Shown one piece after another: positions 1 to 6,846 of a stretch of DNA of 8,523 bases. Made by a program: the position numbers and the translations under genes. The notes under the pieces are model-generated. The model did not search any database. It was not told where the DNA came from and was given only the letters and a program-made list of their open reading frames with translations. Each line of letters opens with the position of its first letter. The stretch's first letter is position 1. The stretch comes from JBBIVP01 sp037439705 [NCBI: bacterium] (GTDB lineage Bacteria; JBBIVP01): assembly GCA_037439705.1 (NCBI GenBank), contig JBBIVP010000088.1, forward strand, positions 1 through 8,523. The letters are read 5' to 3'.

Positions 1-436
1 AAACATTTATTATGCTTCCTCCCCCATTTTTCTCCATAATTGGAGCCACTTCCTTGCACAGAAAAAATGGTCCCTTCAGATTTACCTCAAATATCTTATC
101 CCACACCCCTTCATCAGCAGTTATTACAGGACCAAAATGTGGATTGGTTCCAGCATTATTTACAAGAATGTCTATTTTTCCAAATAGTTCAACCGCATGA
201 TTAACGAGTTTTTTAATATCTTCAATCTTTCCTGTGTGAGCGGGGAATGGATAAACCTCATATCCTTTCTTTTTTAACTCTTCTGCTGCGCTTCTAATTC
301 CATCCTCCTTTCTCGAACACATCAAAACCTCTGCACCTGCTTCTGCCAGTCCTTCAGAGATTGCCTTTCCTATTCCGCGGGAAGCACCTGTAACTATTGC
401 ACATTTTCCCTTCAGACTTATTCTATCGAGCCACAT
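1..436 (-). CDS. Short-chain dehydrogenase/reductase (SDR), partial, C-terminus off the left edge
   Basis: The minus-strand reading from the ATG at 434-436 is open to the window edge (145 codons). It begins MWLDRISLKGKCAIVTG and carries the Rossmann NAD(P)-binding motif TGASRGIG (about residues 16-23) and the structural NNAG motif (about residues 94-97), followed by an NPHFGPV segment and a VNLKGPFF helix. This order is typical of classical SDRs; the NPHFGP segment recalls the DHRS4/FabG-like branch. The catalytic Ser and YxxxK would lie beyond the edge, so the substrate cannot be assigned; an NAD(P)H-dependent carbonyl or 3-oxoacyl reductase is the likely activity. A TAA lies in frame two codons before the ATG, fixing the start. 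There is no clear Shine-Dalgarno. It sits 16 bp after the regulator gene on the same strand, so the two are probably co-transcribed. Confidence 0.88.
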   Translation of the reverse strand, partial: MWLDRISLKGKCAIVTGASRGIGKAISEGLAEAGAEVLMCSRKEDGIRSAAEELKKKGYEVYPFPAHTGKIEDIKKLVNHAVELFGKIDILVNNAGTNPHFGPVITADEGVWDKIFEVNLKGPFFLCKEVAPIMEKNGGGSIINV

Positions 437-452
437 CTTTTAGGAGAAAGAT

Positions 453-839
453 TCACTTCTTCTTTCTTTCCTTTATGTAGGAGGAAACAAGAGCCAGGGT
501 TTCTTCTTTAATTTCCTCAGGAACTGTAGATAGAACTTCAAGAATTTTCCACTCGGGTTCACCTTCCTTCACGAACCTGTTCTTGAATGTAAATCCCTTT
601 TCCCTTCCTTCTTTCGTCTTTTTTCCCGTTTCACCCGTGAGGATCCATTCAACACTTACTCCGAAGGTTTCAGCCATTTTGAGAATTACATCAATTGGTG
701 GAAAAACTATGCCCTTTTCGTAGGCGCATATAGCATCCTGCGACTTCTTGAAGAACTTTCCGAATTCAGCCTGGGTCATCTTGCCCCTCAGTGCCTTCAC
801 TCTTTCTCCTATTTCTGCTTTTAGTTTCTTTTTGTTCAT
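453..839 (-). CDS. XRE/Cro-CI family helix-turn-helix regulator
   Basis: The 128-residue product has an N-terminal Cro/CI-type helix-turn-helix domain (about residues 8-68). The recognition unit is visible as TQAEFGKFF, KKSQDAICAYEKG and the closing FPPIDVILKMAETFGVSVEWILTGE, which is the standard five-helix HTH_3 pattern. After a lysine-rich linker (about 71-90) comes a short C-terminal helical segment (WKILEVLSTVPEEIKEETLALVSSYIKERKKK in two parts), probably for dimerisation; no ligand-binding domain is recognisable. I chose the ATG at 837-839. The frame continues upstream to a TTG at 858-860 (135 residues), but those seven residues precede the domain and neither start has a good Shine-Dalgarno. 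It lies upstream of the SDR gene in the same direction and is divergent from the MBL gene at 1042, so the shared intergenic region is its most likely target. The effector is unknown. Confidence 0.88.
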   Translation of the reverse strand: MNKKKLKAEIGERVKALRGKMTQAEFGKFFKKSQDAICAYEKGIVFPPIDVILKMAETFGVSVEWILTGETGKKTKEGREKGFTFKNRFVKEGEPEWKILEVLSTVPEEIKEETLALVSSYIKERKKK

Positions 840-1041
840 GTCTATAAATATCTTAACCAAAAAAAATTAAAAATCAAATTTTTTTCAATTTTCGTATTTC
901 CAATTTTTCATTTTAAACCATCCTTATTTTAAGTCTGAAAAGGGGAGTATTTGATTTTGAAATTTGAAGGAATAAAGTAATAACAAGTACATGAAAGTTA
1001 GCACAAGATGGATTATATAATTCAGATATTGCCAAATAAAC
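840..1041. promoter_or_regulatory. Divergent intergenic region between the XRE regulator and the MBL gene
   Basis: This very AT-rich stretch holds no gene. On the plus strand a perfect TATAAT lies at 1016-1021, about 20 bp before the MBL start at 1042, with only a weak -35-like ATGAAA at 991-996 (19 bp spacer). The MBL start has no Shine-Dalgarno and would have a leader of about 14 nt. On the minus strand a weak candidate reads TTGATT, 16 bp, TAAGAT, ending just before the regulator's ATG. The heptamer CAATTTT occurs twice at 886-892 and 901-907, 15 bp apart, on the regulator side. The spacing is not an integral helix turn but such direct repeats could be operator half-sites for the regulator. 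No dyad strong enough to call was seen. Confidence 0.4.
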
Positions 1042-1617
1042 ATGCTAAAACCTTTTGAACATGAAGGTGTGAAATGCGTAAAATGTGGCACTGAAGTGGA
1101 TGGGAAAGTTCTTTACTGGGTTCATTTCTATCTTTTTAAAGGGATATTGTTTGATAGCGTGTGTCCGAACATTTCTAATGAAGTGGCTGAGTTTGCTTTA
1201 CAAAGCAATGTAAAAACTATCCTGGTGACGCACTATCACGAAGACCATATAGGTGGTGCCATAGCTTTACAAAGGATGGTACCTGTTTTTGCTCCAAGAA
1301 AATCTATTGATATTCTTTTTAACCCTCCGAACATTCCGGAATACCTAAAAACAGTCTGGGGACAGCCAGCATCATTAAAAGCGAAACCTTTAGATGAAAT
1401 TAATCTTGAAGATATTAAGGTGATGGAAACACCAGGACATACTTTTGACCATACTTCTTTTCTTGTGGAAGATAGAGTTTTCGCCGGAGACCTGATCATC
1501 AGGCCGGGACAGATGGTCATTTTCTTGACTTTTACTTTTTACAATTTTAGAATCAATTTAAAACATAAAAAAGGGAGTTTAAAATGGCTGTGCAAAAAAT
1601 CAAAGAGGGGATTTTAG
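1042..1617 (+). pseudogene. MBL-fold metallohydrolase, 3'-truncated; frame runs into the fprA promoter
   Basis: The first ~160 codons are a clear metallo-beta-lactamase fold. They hold the HxHxDH metal motif as THYHEDHIGG (about residues 63-72), the third histidine in ETPGHTFDH (about 129-137) and the bridging aspartate in VFAGDL. After GDLIIRPGQMV (near 1520) homology stops. The remaining ~30 codons (IFLTFTFYNF..., ending in a run of K/R) are non-coding sequence read through: they span the -35/-10 promoter and Shine-Dalgarno of the flavodiiron gene and overlap its first 34 nt. Family members usually continue for another ~70-80 residues with a GHG motif that gives the last metal ligand; that is missing. 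A KCVKC pair near the N-terminus is unusual and may be incidental. The residual protein is probably inactive. A small stand-alone protein is less likely. Confidence is high for the fold and moderate for loss of function. Confidence 0.75.
1525..1553 (+). promoter_or_regulatory. Sigma70-type promoter of the flavodiiron/rubrerythrin operon
   Basis: TTGACT at 1525-1530 and TAGAAT at 1548-1553 are separated by exactly 17 bp; each differs from consensus at one position. Transcription would start near 1560, giving a leader of about 24 nt before the Shine-Dalgarno AAGGGAG (1571-1577) and the ATG at 1584. It lies inside the read-through 3' end of the truncated MBL frame. No FNR-, PerR- or NsrR-like palindrome was recognisable around it. 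Confidence 0.7.
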
Positions 1618-2771
1618 CGGTAGGGGTTCGACACTGGGAGAGAAGACTTTTTGATGAATTAATTCCCCTTCCTGATGGGACCAGCTATAATTCTTACCTT
1701 GTAATAGGTTCTGAAAAGGTCGCGCTTATAGACACTGTAGATCCTTCAAAAACAGAAAAACTCGTCGCAAATCTGAAAGAGGCAGGAGTGGAAAAAATAC
1801 ACTTTATAGTTGCCAACCACGCAGAGCAGGACCATTCTGGTTCTGTTCCTGAAATTCTTTCCCTATATCCAGAATCAAAGGTGGTGACAAATGAAAAGGG
1901 CAAAACTTTTCTTTCGGACCTTTTGCATATTCCTGATGAGAAATTCATAACTGTTAAAGATGGGGAAACAATAAAGCTCGGAGGAAAGACCCTAAAATTT
2001 GTTTTTACACCATGGGTTCACTGGCCTGAAACAATGGTAACTTTTCTTGTAGAAGAAAAAATTTTATTTTCCTGTGATTTCTTCGGCTCCCATTACGCAA
2101 CTTCTTCACTCTTTGCCCGAGGAGATGAAAGAATTCTTGAAGATGCCAAAAGATATTATGCAGAAATCATGATGCCATTCAGGGTTCAGATAAAGAAAAA
2201 TATTGAAATTGTTGAATCACTTTCTCCCGAAATTATTGCTCCAAGCCATGGTCCGGTTTGGAGAAATCCGTCCTTTATAATTAATGCATATAAAGACTGG
2301 GTTTCTGAAAATTTTGAAAATAAAGTTTTAATTCCCTATGTATCCATGCATGATAGCACAAAAAAAATAGTAGATTATCTTACAGATTTGTTGATAAAAC
2401 TTGGAATAGAAGTAAAACCATTCAGCCTTCCTTTTGTGGATATTGGTGAATTTGCGATAGAAATTGTTTCTGCCCCAACAATTGTGATAGGAACACCCAC
2501 TGTCCTTGCAGGTGCTCATCCAGTTGCTATTTACGCTGCTTATCTTGTGAATGCATTAAGACCAAAGTTAAAATTTGCAAGTGTAATAGGCTCCTACGGA
2601 TGGGGCGGTAAAGCAGTAGAGCATATTCAGGCGCAACTTTCCAGTCTTAAAATTGAATTTCTTGAACCTGTCTTAATCAAGGGTTTACCCAGCGAAAAGG
2701 ATTACAGTTCGTTAGATAAACTTGCCAGTCTTATTCTTGAGAAACATAAAGAGATTGGATTAATAAAGTGA
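1584..2771 (+). CDS. fprA: Flavodiiron protein (A-type: MBL diiron domain + flavodoxin domain)
   Basis: This cytoplasmic enzyme reduces O2 to water and/or NO to N2O at a diiron centre, using FMN and electrons from a rubredoxin-type donor. The 395-residue length is that of the minimal two-domain class. The MBL domain has the full ligand set: H79-x-E81-x-D83 in [10 protein letters not shown]146 in WVHWPETM, D165 in SCDFFGSH and H222 in APSHGPVWR. The C-terminal flavodoxin domain (about 248-390) shows the phosphate-binding loop SMHDSTKKI, the [11 protein letters not shown] loop and GSYGWGG, all expected FMN contacts. O2 versus NO preference cannot be read reliably from motifs. It is the first gene after the promoter at 1525 and has a Shine-Dalgarno AAGGGAG six bases before the ATG. 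The rubredoxin domain of the next gene's product is a candidate electron donor, since no separate rubredoxin is present here. Confidence 0.95.
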   Translation: MAVQKIKEGILAVGVRHWERRLFDELIPLPDGTSYNSYLVIGSEKVALIDTVDPSKTEKLVANLKEAGVEKIHFIVANHAEQDHSGSVPEILSLYPESKVVTNEKGKTFLSDLLHIPDEKFITVKDGETIKLGGKTLKFVFTPWVHWPETMVTFLVEEKILFSCDFFGSHYATSSLFARGDERILEDAKRYYAEIMMPFRVQIKKNIEIVESLSPEIIAPSHGPVWRNPSFIINAYKDWVSENFENKVLIPYVSMHDSTKKIVDYLTDLLIKLGIEVKPFSLPFVDIGEFAIEIVSAPTIVIGTPTVLAGAHPVAIYAAYLVNALRPKLKFASVIGSYGWGGKAVEHIQAQLSSLKIEFLEPVLIKGLPSEKDYSSLDKLASLILEKHKEIGLIK

Positions 2772-2784
2772 AGAAGGTGCTAAA

Positions 2785-3315
2785 ATGAAAAAGATGACAG
2801 AAAAATCCCTGTCTGAAGCCTTTGCTGGTGAGTCAATGGCTCATATAAAGTACCTCATTTTCAGTGAAGTGGCTGAAAGTGAAGGCTTTCGGAATGTGGC
2901 TCGTCTCTTTAAGGCAATAGCATTTGCTGAATTTGTCCATGCCAAAAATCATGCTAAAAATCTTGGATATGGAAAAAGCACAAGAGAAAATCTCCAGAGT
3001 GGTATAGATGGTGAAAATTTTGAGGCTACAGAGATGTATCCTGCTTACAATGCTATCGCAGAGCTTCAGGATGAAAAGGATGCAAAGCTTTCAATACATT
3101 ATGCCCTTGAAGCAGAAAAAATTCATGAACAGCTTTACAGAATTGCAGAAGAAAATGTGGCCATAAATAAAGACATTGAAATGAAAGAAATCCATATATG
3201 CCCTGTCTGCGGATATACTTACATGGGAGAAAAACCACCTGAAAAATGCCCTATTTGTGGTGTATCTAAGGAAAAATTTGTGAAGTTTCGATTAAATTTG
3301 AAAGGGAGGAGATAG
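2785..3315 (+). CDS. rbr: Rubrerythrin (diiron peroxidase with C-terminal rubredoxin domain)
   Basis: The product reduces hydrogen peroxide to water in the cytoplasm, a main peroxide defence in anaerobes. The N-terminal ferritin-like four-helix domain (about residues 1-130) supplies diiron ligands E16 in FAGES, E49/H52 in EFVHAKNH, E83 in TEMYP, and the E-x-x-H pair E111/H114 in AEKIH. The C-terminal rubredoxin-like domain binds one iron through C139-P-V-C142 and C155-P-I-C158. At 176 residues it is slightly shorter than the ~190-residue Desulfovibrio type but complete. The ATG follows GAAGGTG closely and lies 13 bp after the flavodiiron stop. The TAG stop abuts the ATG of the next gene with no spacer, so it is part of the operon. 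It probably receives electrons from NAD(P)H via a rubredoxin reductase not seen here. Confidence 0.95.
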   Translation: MKKMTEKSLSEAFAGESMAHIKYLIFSEVAESEGFRNVARLFKAIAFAEFVHAKNHAKNLGYGKSTRENLQSGIDGENFEATEMYPAYNAIAELQDEKDAKLSIHYALEAEKIHEQLYRIAEENVAINKDIEMKEIHICPVCGYTYMGEKPPEKCPICGVSKEKFVKFRLNLKGRR

Positions 3316-4646
3316 ATGGAATACCCATTCTGGTATGTCCCATTTATTGGCTCTCCAATGTTAATTCCCGGGGTTGCCCTTTTACATGTCATTGTTTCCC
3401 ATTTCGCTGTTGGCGGAGGAATCCTTTTGTGGCTTGGAATTACAAAAGCATACAAACAAAATGACAGAGAATTTCTTAATTATTTAAAATCCCTTACACG
3501 ATCGGAGCCATAACAGGAGTTGGTATATGGTGGACAATAGGTTTGTCCAGCCCTCAGGCAACCTCAACTCTCATACATACCTTTGTATTTGGATGGGCTA
3601 CTGAGTGGGTGATGTTTGTAATTGAACTGGCCTCAGCCTTTGGGCTTTTCTATTTCTGGGATAAATTTTCGCAAAACTCTCATAAAACTGTTGCTTTCAT
3701 CTATGCCATTTTCGCATGGCTTTCTCTTGTAGTTATATCTGGTATAACAAGTTTTATGGCCACAAGTGGCAAGTGGATTGAGACCAAAAATTTCTGGTAC
3801 GGATTTATAAACCCAACATTTTTACCCACTATTGTAACAAGAACCGGTGGAGCACTGGCAATTTCTTCTCTCTACATTCAGCTCCATCTAAGTTTTTATA
3901 AAGCCCAAGAAAGCGTAAAGAAAAATGTAATAAAGTGGACAAGCAGATGGGGAATAGTTGGCTTCATATTGGTAAGTCTGGGAGGTTTGTGGTGGTTTGG
4001 AGTAGTTCCTGATTTTATAAAAATAAAAGTTCAGACTGCTACTGTTGTAATAATTTTCATTACAATTGTAGTGTTTTTAATAATCGCTTTATCTTTAACA
4101 TTGATTGCAGGACCCATAAGAAATCCCGCCTGGCTCTCACCACCACTCTCTGTTCTCTTACTGGTTCTTGGAGCAGGAGGAATGGTGGCAGGAGAATTTA
4201 TAAGGGAAGGAACAAGAAAGCCCTATGTGATAGAGGAATATCTTTATTCCAACAACATTTATTCTGACAGAGTGGAAAATATAAGGGAAAATGGGTATCT
4301 GAACGAGGCAAAATGGGTAAAATTTTACCTATCAAAAATTGTTCCAGGGCTATATAAAGAGGACGGAAAGGTTAATGAAGATAAAATTGAAAACTTATCG
4401 GACTCAGAAAAATATCTAATAGGAGAATCTATCTTCCATCATCAATGTGGTACATGCCATACAACCCGTGGTTACAACGGAATTTTAGATAGACTTAAGG
4501 GAATTGACAGGGAACTTCTTCATGAAATGATTAAAAATCTTGATGGGGTGAGTAATGCTATGCCTCCATTTGCTGGTAAGGATTGGGAGATTGATGCTTT
4601 AACAGAATATTTTGAAAAATGGCATACTAAGGAGGTGGTAAAATGA
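3316..4646 (+). pseudogene. Cytochrome bd-superfamily subunit I with C-terminal cytochrome c domain (OR-C-like), frameshifted
   Basis: Two reading frames together encode one multi-helix membrane haem protein. Frame one (3316-3513, 65 aa) gives the N-terminus with LHVIVSHFAVGGG in helix 1; H24 probably corresponds to the active-site haem histidine of CydA. The continuation lies in the -1 frame, open from 3480 to the stop at 4646, starting IGAITGVGIWW, then IHTFVFGWATEWVMF with a helix glutamate, and REGTRKPYVI, which resembles the conserved E-x-G-R-x-P-W segment of CydA. After the last helix a periplasmic cytochrome c domain follows: CGTCH haem site (codons 4446-4460) and AMPPFAG as likely axial Met. 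There is no CydA quinol loop, so electrons probably arrive through haem c. About nine residues at the start of helix 2 seem missing relative to relatives as I remember them, which fits a ~25 bp deletion. The TTG at 3543 is not a credible start. Confidence 0.72.
3483..3489 (+). other. T TTA AAA slippery heptamer in the frame overlap of the cytochrome gene
   Basis: In the upstream frame the codons read TAT TTA AAA TCC, so T TTA AAA fits the X XXY YYZ pattern for -1 ribosomal slippage. The downstream coding frame is exactly the -1 frame; it opens after a TAA at 3477-3479, and the upstream frame stops at 3511-3513, so the heptamer lies in a 34-nt overlap. A possible 5-bp hairpin (CCATA 3508-3512 with TATGG further on) lies about 18 nt downstream, too far for an ideal stimulator. 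No internal Shine-Dalgarno was seen upstream. The heptamer may be chance in AT-rich DNA. Confidence 0.35.
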
Positions 4647-5734
4647 CCCCAATTCCTTCCTTTGACCCATTGGGACTACCTGCTCCAGCAGTAGTAAATC
4701 TTGTTCTTAAAGTCTTCGGGTTCTGGGTTCACTGGTTCTTTATGGGGATGTGGTTTAGTGGTATGTTAATTTCTCTAATCCTGATCAGATTAAACAATGA
4801 AACTCTCTCAATTACTGGCTGGAGAATTCTCAAAACCATGCCTGTTTTCATTGCCTTTGGCGTAAATGCTGGAATTGTTCCTCTTCTCTTTATCCAGGTC
4901 CTTTTTCCCAACTTCTTTTATCCTTCCACAATTCTTCAAGCCTGGTTCTGGTTTACCATCCTGGGTTTTCTTCTTGTTGCCTATTACGGAATTTACTATT
5001 CAATTTTTAATTTTGAAAAGAATAAACTTCTCGCCTACGGAACTGGCTGGATATCTTCTTTTATTTTTCTAATGCTTGGTCTGATTTTTTCCAGTGAAAT
5101 GAAATTAATGGTCTCTCCAGATTCATGGTATAAATATGTTTCTTTTGGACCGGGCGGAACAATATTAGGAATAGCACTTGCCATTTCTCCTCAATCAATT
5201 CTCAGATATTTTATAGTATTTGGTCTTTCCACAGTGAGTCTTTCCGGATATATTTTATTTGATAATTATTTCATTAAAGGAGAAACACAATTAAAAGAGG
5301 AAGTCAAAAAATTGTCTCTCGGGCTAATGATTTTGGGAATTATAATATTTGGGCTCTCTGCTTTAAAATATCTCGGGTACATTAACCCTTATCTGAAGGA
5401 TTTTGTTTTGTGGAAATATCTGCCCGGAGTTCTGCCTGTGCTTACCCTTATAATGGCGATTATGTTTTATCTAAAACCATCAAAAACTTTTTCTCTTCTC
5501 ATATTTCTTGGAGCTCTAATCTCTTTGCTCGTCAACAGCATCTCAAGACAGATAGTACAGATCAAAGAGTTAGAACCATTTTTGAAAATCAAACATTTGC
5601 CTTTAAGAATACAGCTTTCACCTATCTTGCTATTTCTCATTACTCTGATTATCGGACTTTTTGTACTCGGATATCTATTAAAAGTTTATTTTATAGAAAC
5701 AAGGAGGTGTAGAAATGTTCTACAAGGTTCATGA
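4643..5734 (+). CDS. Integral membrane partner subunit of the cytochrome bd-like/cytochrome c complex
   Basis: This 363-residue, very hydrophobic protein has about eight or nine transmembrane segments (roughly residues 15-48, 66-88, 100-121, 134-151, 187-208, 225-244, 258-277, 282-300 and 326-348). The N-terminus, DPLGLPAPAVVNL followed by FGFWVHWFFMGMW, resembles the second membrane subunit paired with cytochrome c-containing members of the bd superfamily. H30 in the first helix is a candidate haem ligand. No cytochrome c motif, quinol loop or soluble domain is present. It overlaps the preceding gene by four bases (ATGA) with GGAGGTG at 4631-4637, so it is translationally coupled to the haem c subunit and probably forms a heterodimer with it. 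If that subunit is broken, this intact gene would be orphaned. It could be described as a CydB/CydA-prime analogue; the exact family name is not certain. Confidence 0.72.
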   Translation: MTPIPSFDPLGLPAPAVVNLVLKVFGFWVHWFFMGMWFSGMLISLILIRLNNETLSITGWRILKTMPVFIAFGVNAGIVPLLFIQVLFPNFFYPSTILQAWFWFTILGFLLVAYYGIYYSIFNFEKNKLLAYGTGWISSFIFLMLGLIFSSEMKLMVSPDSWYKYVSFGPGGTILGIALAISPQSILRYFIVFGLSTVSLSGYILFDNYFIKGETQLKEEVKKLSLGLMILGIIIFGLSALKYLGYINPYLKDFVLWKYLPGVLPVLTLIMAIMFYLKPSKTFSLLIFLGALISLLVNSISRQIVQIKELEPFLKIKHLPLRIQLSPILLFLITLIIGLFVLGYLLKVYFIETRRCRNVLQGS

Positions 5735-6824
5735 AATTGGTAAAAGGTTTTATCTTTTAAGAAGTGATGAACCGGACTTTCACAGAAACATTTATGTAAA
5801 AATCTTCAAAAATGGTAATAAAACTGTAAATATGATTATGGACCCAGGGTCAAGACTTGATCTTGAACCTCTTACTAACTCTCTTGAAGAGCTAATTGGA
5901 GGAATAGATAAAATAGATATAATATTTTTATCTCATCAGGACCCTGATGTCTCTTCGTTGACTCCACTCCTACTGTCAATAGCCCAAAAAGCCATTGTTC
6001 TTACCTCACAGGATACCATAAGGTTGATAAAAATGTATGGAATACCAGAGAACAGACTAAAATCTGTAGAAGATTTAAAAAGTGAAACAGTCAAAATAAA
6101 GGATACAGGGCACAGAATAAAAATTATTCACGCATATTTCTGCCATTTCAGGGGAGCCATTATGTGTTATGACATTGAAAGTAAAGTCTTATTCACAGGA
6201 GATTTTATGGGAGGTCTTAATACCGTAGAGGGGAAGCCCGTATATGCCACTGAAAAAGCCTGGGATGGAATACTTTTATTTCATACAATCTACATGCCAT
6301 CTAATCTGGCCCTCAGAAAAACAATTGATAGAATAGGGCTTTTAAATCCATTTCCGGAGGCCATAGCTCCTCAGCATGGATATGTTGTGAAGTCCGACCT
6401 CGTTGTGGAATTCATGAGCAGACTTTCTCAATTAAATGTCGGTATGGACCTTCTTACTTCCAAAGAACCAACTCATGAACAATTTCTTCTTGCCATAAAC
6501 GATTTTAAAGAGAAGGTTAAAAAGGATTACCCAGATATTTATCCAAAAATTTATGATAGAATAAGAGCACCTGGAAGTTTCACTTCTCCGTTTATTATGA
6601 AGGGAGATGAAATAGTCCAGACAAAAATTCTCCCATCTGACGCTTTAAGTTTCGTCCTTAATGTTCTTGAAGATGAAACTGAAGGACCTGAATTATCAAA
6701 ATTAAAGACACTTCTTTTGCTGAGTTTAGAAAAGTTTAATGTTTCTCATCTTCTTCATATGCTTCCACCAGAAGATGTCAATGGTAAACCGTTGGATATC
6801 AGTGATATTTTTGGAGAAGAATAA
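5715..6824 (+). CDS. Flavodoxin-less diiron MBL protein, ODP-like (oxygen-binding diiron family)
   Basis: The 369-residue product has the diiron metallo-beta-lactamase core of flavodiiron proteins without the flavodoxin half. Ligands are H74-x-D76-x-D78 in LSHQDPDVSS, H144 in FCHFRGA, D163 in TGDFMGG and H221 in APQHGYV. The first acidic ligand is Asp rather than the Glu of the flavodiiron protein upstream, as in ODP-type proteins that bind O2 in chemoreceptor systems. The last ~130 residues (about 240-369) are charged and helical, contain DYPDIYPKIYDRIRAPG, and match no domain I recognise. Lacking FMN, it would need an external electron donor to act as a reductase, so O2/NO binding or sensing is a reasonable inference. 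The ATG has AGGAGG at 5702-5707 and lies inside the previous gene, overlapping it by 20 bp, which implies tight co-expression with the membrane complex. Confidence 0.85.
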   Translation: MFYKVHEIGKRFYLLRSDEPDFHRNIYVKIFKNGNKTVNMIMDPGSRLDLEPLTNSLEELIGGIDKIDIIFLSHQDPDVSSLTPLLLSIAQKAIVLTSQDTIRLIKMYGIPENRLKSVEDLKSETVKIKDTGHRIKIIHAYFCHFRGAIMCYDIESKVLFTGDFMGGLNTVEGKPVYATEKAWDGILLFHTIYMPSNLALRKTIDRIGLLNPFPEAIAPQHGYVVKSDLVVEFMSRLSQLNVGMDLLTSKEPTHEQFLLAINDFKEKVKKDYPDIYPKIYDRIRAPGSFTSPFIMKGDEIVQTKILPSDALSFVLNVLEDETEGPELSKLKTLLLLSLEKFNVSHLLHMLPPEDVNGKPLDISDIFGEE

Positions 6825-6835
6825 AAATTAAAAAT

Positions 6836-6841
6836 GGAGGG
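6836..6841 (+). promoter_or_regulatory. Shine-Dalgarno GGAGGG of superoxide reductase, pointing at an ATA codon
   Basis: GGAGGG is followed by TTAAA and then ATA AAA GAA CTG. The spacing of five bases is right for initiation at 6847, exactly where homologous proteins begin M-K-E-L, but the codon is ATA. The ATG at 6834-6836 overlaps this site, is in another frame and stops after three codons. Confidence 0.6.
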
Positions 6842-6846
6842 TTAAA

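Noticed and set aside
3543-4646. Independent gene starting at TTG 3543 (367 aa cytochrome c protein)
   Set aside because: The frame is open and homologous upstream to about 3498 (IGAITGVGIWW), the TTG has no Shine-Dalgarno, and the protein would start inside a transmembrane helix. It is the continuation of the gene beginning at 3316.
4866-5712. Additional plus-strand open frames within the membrane subunit gene (4866-5072, 5410-5712)
   Set aside because: They lie in alternative frames of a gene whose frame shows consistent transmembrane structure, and have no ribosome-binding sites or motifs.
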